This document shows positions 62,169 to 64,000 of a stretch of DNA of 64,000 nt, one piece after another (positions within the stretch are counted from its first letter, which is position 1; each line of letters starts with the position of its first letter). The DNA lies in contig NZ_FOAM01000005.1 of assembly GCF_900109605.1 (NCBI RefSeq), positions 1 through 64,000 on the forward strand, in the 5' to 3' direction. The notes beneath the pieces were generated by a model. That model made no database searches, was not told the origin of the DNA, and saw only the letters and a list, made by a program, of their open reading frames with translations. Source of the stretch: Xaviernesmea oryzae. GTDB lineage: Bacteria; Pseudomonadota; Alphaproteobacteria; Rhizobiales; Rhizobiaceae. The translations under genes and the position numbers were made by a program.

Positions 62169-62671
62169 TTCACTGCTCTCAGCTTCGGCCCGTCCTCATA
62201 GGTGGCTGCCCGTATTGCCGCACGGGCCCGTCCAAGGCGTGACATCAAGGTCCCTAGGGGAATATCGAGAATGCCGGCGGCCTCGGCATAGCTCATCCCT
62301 TCCACCGCGACGAGAAGCAACACCTCACGCTGCTCGTCCGGGAGACGATCGATCGCCCGCGCCAGCTCGACAAGAGCAAGTCGTTCGAACGGACTGTCCG
62401 GCGCAGCAAGCTCGCCCACAAAATTTTCGATCGGCATCGTCTGCGGCCGGCGCCGCCGCGCCCGCATATCGTTGCGCAGGAGGTTGAGGAGGATGCGAAA
62501 CAGCCAGGCGCGAAGCGGCCCCTTCGGCGTCCAAAGTCCTTTCTTGCGGATCGCGCGCTCCAGGCAATCCTGAACGAGATCATCCGCCTGATCGCGGTCA
62601 CGCGTCAGCGCCCGTGCGTAGCGGCGCAAGGCCGGCACGTGTTCGGCGATCTCGTTCAGGAGGTCACCCAT
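62165..62671 (-). CDS. ECF-type RNA polymerase sigma factor
   Basis: 168 aa. Region 2 is ALRRYARALTRDRDQADDLVQDCLERAIRK with PLRAWLFRILLNLLRND; region 4 is RLPDEQREVLLLVAVEGMSYAEAAGILDIPLGTLMSRLGRARA. That is the full ECF core without regions 1 or 3. It lies between a small secreted protein (6 bases upstream) and its anti-sigma. The promoter it recognises was not identified in the window. Confidence 0.9.
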   Translation of the reverse strand: MGDLLNEIAEHVPALRRYARALTRDRDQADDLVQDCLERAIRKKGLWTPKGPLRAWLFRILLNLLRNDMRARRRRPQTMPIENFVGELAAPDSPFERLALVELARAIDRLPDEQREVLLLVAVEGMSYAEAAGILDIPLGTLMSRLGRARAAIRAATYEDGPKLRAVK

Positions 62672-62677
62672 GCACCA

Positions 62678-63070
62678 TCAATCCTTCGCGACGTGCCACA
62701 CGCCGCCAACGCCATCGCCGGTCGTGTCGCCGGGCTTCTTGTCGTTGATCCACAGATAAAGAGGCGAGCCCTCATGCGCCCATTGCTGCTTGCCATCCTT
62801 GCGCTTGACGAGGGTAAACTCGCCATCGTCCTTGGCACCTTTGGCCGCAAGAAGCGGTGGCCATTTCTTGGCGCAATCGCCATCGCAGGCCGACGTGCCG
62901 CCCGTGTCCTTGTCGAACGTATAAAGCGTCATGCCCTTGGCATCGGTCAAAACCTCTCCCTTGCCGGTGTCACGGGTCTTGATGGCGCCACCGGCCTCGT
63001 CTTCGGCATGGGCGGGCGAAAGCGTCGCAGCGGCCATCAGGCCGGCGAGCAGCAGAGAACGTATGAGCAT
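62678..63070 (-). CDS. Small secreted protein with YxWxxD-type repeats (COG4315-like)
   Basis: 130 aa from ATG 63070, preceded by GGAGGAAA. A signal peptide ([21 protein letters not shown]) is cut near residue 22; no lipobox cysteine is seen, so it is probably periplasmic rather than a lipoprotein. The mature part has the two short repeats of this family, [28 protein letters not shown] and [14 protein letters not shown]. The biochemical role of the family is unsettled. It is the first gene of the operon with the sigma and anti-sigma genes. Confidence 0.82.
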   Translation of the reverse strand: [130 protein letters not shown]

Positions 63071-63245
63071 GAAATTTCCTCCAGGCTGTCCAGTTTTCAC
63101 GAGGTACGCGGACGCCCTGATCGGCGTTCGCTGAGGAGGAGAACACCGCCATGTCGATTTTCATCCCGGACATCGGATGATTTCGCGATTTTTTTTGATC
63201 GCCTGATTGTTCGGCGCAAAGACGCGCCGCGGTAGGCGTGGCTCG

Positions 63246-64000
63246 TCAGGCCTCAGCCATCTCATGCATGTCGATCGGCGGGATCTTGATGATCGGCTCC
63301 GGTGCTTCGCCGCTGTCAATAATGGAGAAGACCGCACGCAGCATGGCCGGCACGTCCTGTCGCACCATCTCGATGCCGCCGCCGAGCAGAGTGACGAAGG
63401 GATCCCAGTCGAAGCAGCCCATGACGGGCATGTCCTGGCCATAATGGCCGGAGCGCTTGATCCAGTGAACCACCCCTTCCAGCGAGATGGTGGAGTTTAC
63501 GAACATGCCGCCGGGCATGGCCGAGCCGGAGGCCCAGCGCGCCTCGAGTGCTGCTTCCGCCTTCTCCGGCGCGTAGCCGCAGGGAAGGATGAACGAGGGA
63601 TCGGGCGAAAGGCCGGCATCCTGATGCGCCGCCTTGAAGCCACGCAGGCGCTCGCCCGTATTGTGGTCGCTCGCCCGCCCGCCCACGAACATCAGCGGGC
63701 TCATCTGGCCCAGCCGCTGCTGGCAATTGTCCAGGATGCGGCGGGTCAGGCCATAGGCGCCGGCAAAATTGTCGGAGATGATCGATGGCGCCCGCGAGCC
63801 CGGCAGGTCGAGGTTGAGGCTTCTGGCGCCCGCGCTCGTGCAGATATCAGTGATCCGGTCCGGATCGGTAGCGCCGGTGGCGATCAGCCATTCCACCTGG
63901 TAGCCGAGCATCTCGCGCGCGGCTTCCACCTCCAGCTCCGGGTCGCGCCGCGTGCAGGTCACGATGGGGAACAGCCCGCGCTCACGCGCCATGGTCTCGA
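63246..64000 (-). CDS. LacI-family regulator, C-terminal part (runs off right edge)
   Basis: At least 251 codons remain; the frame stays open through the right edge, so the start and helix-turn-helix are outside the window. The visible part is the sensor domain: EVEAAREMLGYQVEWLIATGA, GAYGLTRRILDNCQQRLG, GERLRGFKAAHQDAGL and the C-terminal MGCFDWDPFVTLLGGGIEMVRQD. The CFDWDPF block in place of the usual GFDD/GYDD suggests a distinct subgroup. It is probably the regulator of another sugar module to the right. Confidence 0.78.
   Translation of the reverse strand, partial: ETMARERGLFPIVTCTRRDPELEVEAAREMLGYQVEWLIATGATDPDRITDICTSAGARSLNLDLPGSRAPSIISDNFAGAYGLTRRILDNCQQRLGQMSPLMFVGGRASDHNTGERLRGFKAAHQDAGLSPDPSFILPCGYAPEKAEAALEARWASGSAMPGGMFVNSTISLEGVVHWIKRSGHYGQDMPVMGCFDWDPFVTLLGGGIEMVRQDVPAMLRAVFSIIDSGEAPEPIIKIPPIDMHEMAEA

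Noticed and set aside
63213..63228. GGCGC...GCGCC hairpin below the right-edge lacI gene as a terminator
   Set aside because: The stem is only 5 bp and no T-run follows on the minus strand; it may be chance in GC-rich DNA.
1..64000. CRISPR array, tRNA, rRNA or replication origin
   Set aside because: No regularly spaced repeats, no cloverleaf-like sequence with a tRNA 3' end, no rRNA-like sequence and no repABC-type genes were seen on reading through.

Overview
The window looks like a high-GC alphaproteobacterial chromosome or large secondary replicon of the Rhizobiaceae type (Rhizobium, Agrobacterium, Shinella or Ensifer-like). That placement rests on gene content: many sugar ABC transporters each with its own LacI or GntR regulator, non-phosphorylative L-fucose catabolism, GH32 next to a CUT1 transporter, and IS630 and IS5/IS427 elements. 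No rRNA or tRNA is visible, so the genus is not fixed. Nearly all of the window is a carbohydrate and xenobiotic uptake/catabolism island made of self-contained regulon modules.

Layout. (1) 1-5183: mobile-element zone. The 5' end of an IS630-family transposase leaves the left edge. A decayed IS630-family transposase (197-1299) follows. Next is a visibly AT-richer three-gene operon (FAD oxidoreductase, Rossmann epimerase/reductase, TIM-barrel isomerase; 1381-4060), then a complete IS5/IS427-type element (4243-5081) with terminal inverted repeats and a TA duplication, which appears to interrupt a small plus-strand ORF. (2) 5184-13191: two related LacI regulators flank a PhyH-family dioxygenase, followed by a YtfQRT-YjfF-type CUT2 sugar ABC transporter. 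(3) 13277-25360: a CurA-like reductase diverges from an MFS/DoxX/TetR group across a pair of 13-bp palindromes. Then come a DszC/SfnB-like flavin monooxygenase, an NtaA/DszA-like LLM monooxygenase and a complete Opp/Dpp-type ABC transporter, together suggesting scavenging of an organosulfur or related compound.

(4) 25413-32797: minus-strand fructan/sucrose module (LacI, SBP, two permeases, intracellular GH32, MalK-like ATPase). (5) 33037-42355: hexuronate module (UxaC, UxuB, UxuA, GntR) in which an ABC transporter of the polyamine/iron type is embedded in the uxaC-uxuB operon. (6) 42659-43612: an orphan protein that faintly recalls immunity-type domains (YezG/DUF600-like, then SUFU-like). (7) 43662-53496: complete L-fucose module: GntR regulator with two copies of a 13-bp site, RbsACB-type transporter, aldo-keto reductase, lactonase, mutarotase, SDR, FAH-family hydrolase and fuconate dehydratase. 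This set should convert L-fucose to pyruvate and lactate. (8) 53586-61164: MdtABC-type tripartite RND efflux operon without an outer-membrane factor. (9) 61398-63070: secreted small repeat protein, ECF sigma factor and anti-sigma factor in one operon. (10) 63246-64000: 3' part of another LacI regulator running off the right edge.

The modules mostly share one pattern: a local regulator with a palindromic operator next to it, a binding-protein-dependent transporter, and the first catabolic enzymes. Downstream central steps (for example KDG kinase and aldolase for the uronates) are not in the window. The least explained parts are the AT-richer three-gene operon between the IS elements, the monooxygenase/Opp cluster, the polyamine-type transporter in the uronate operon, and the orphan at 42659. 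All functions are inferred from sequence reading alone; no database search was run.
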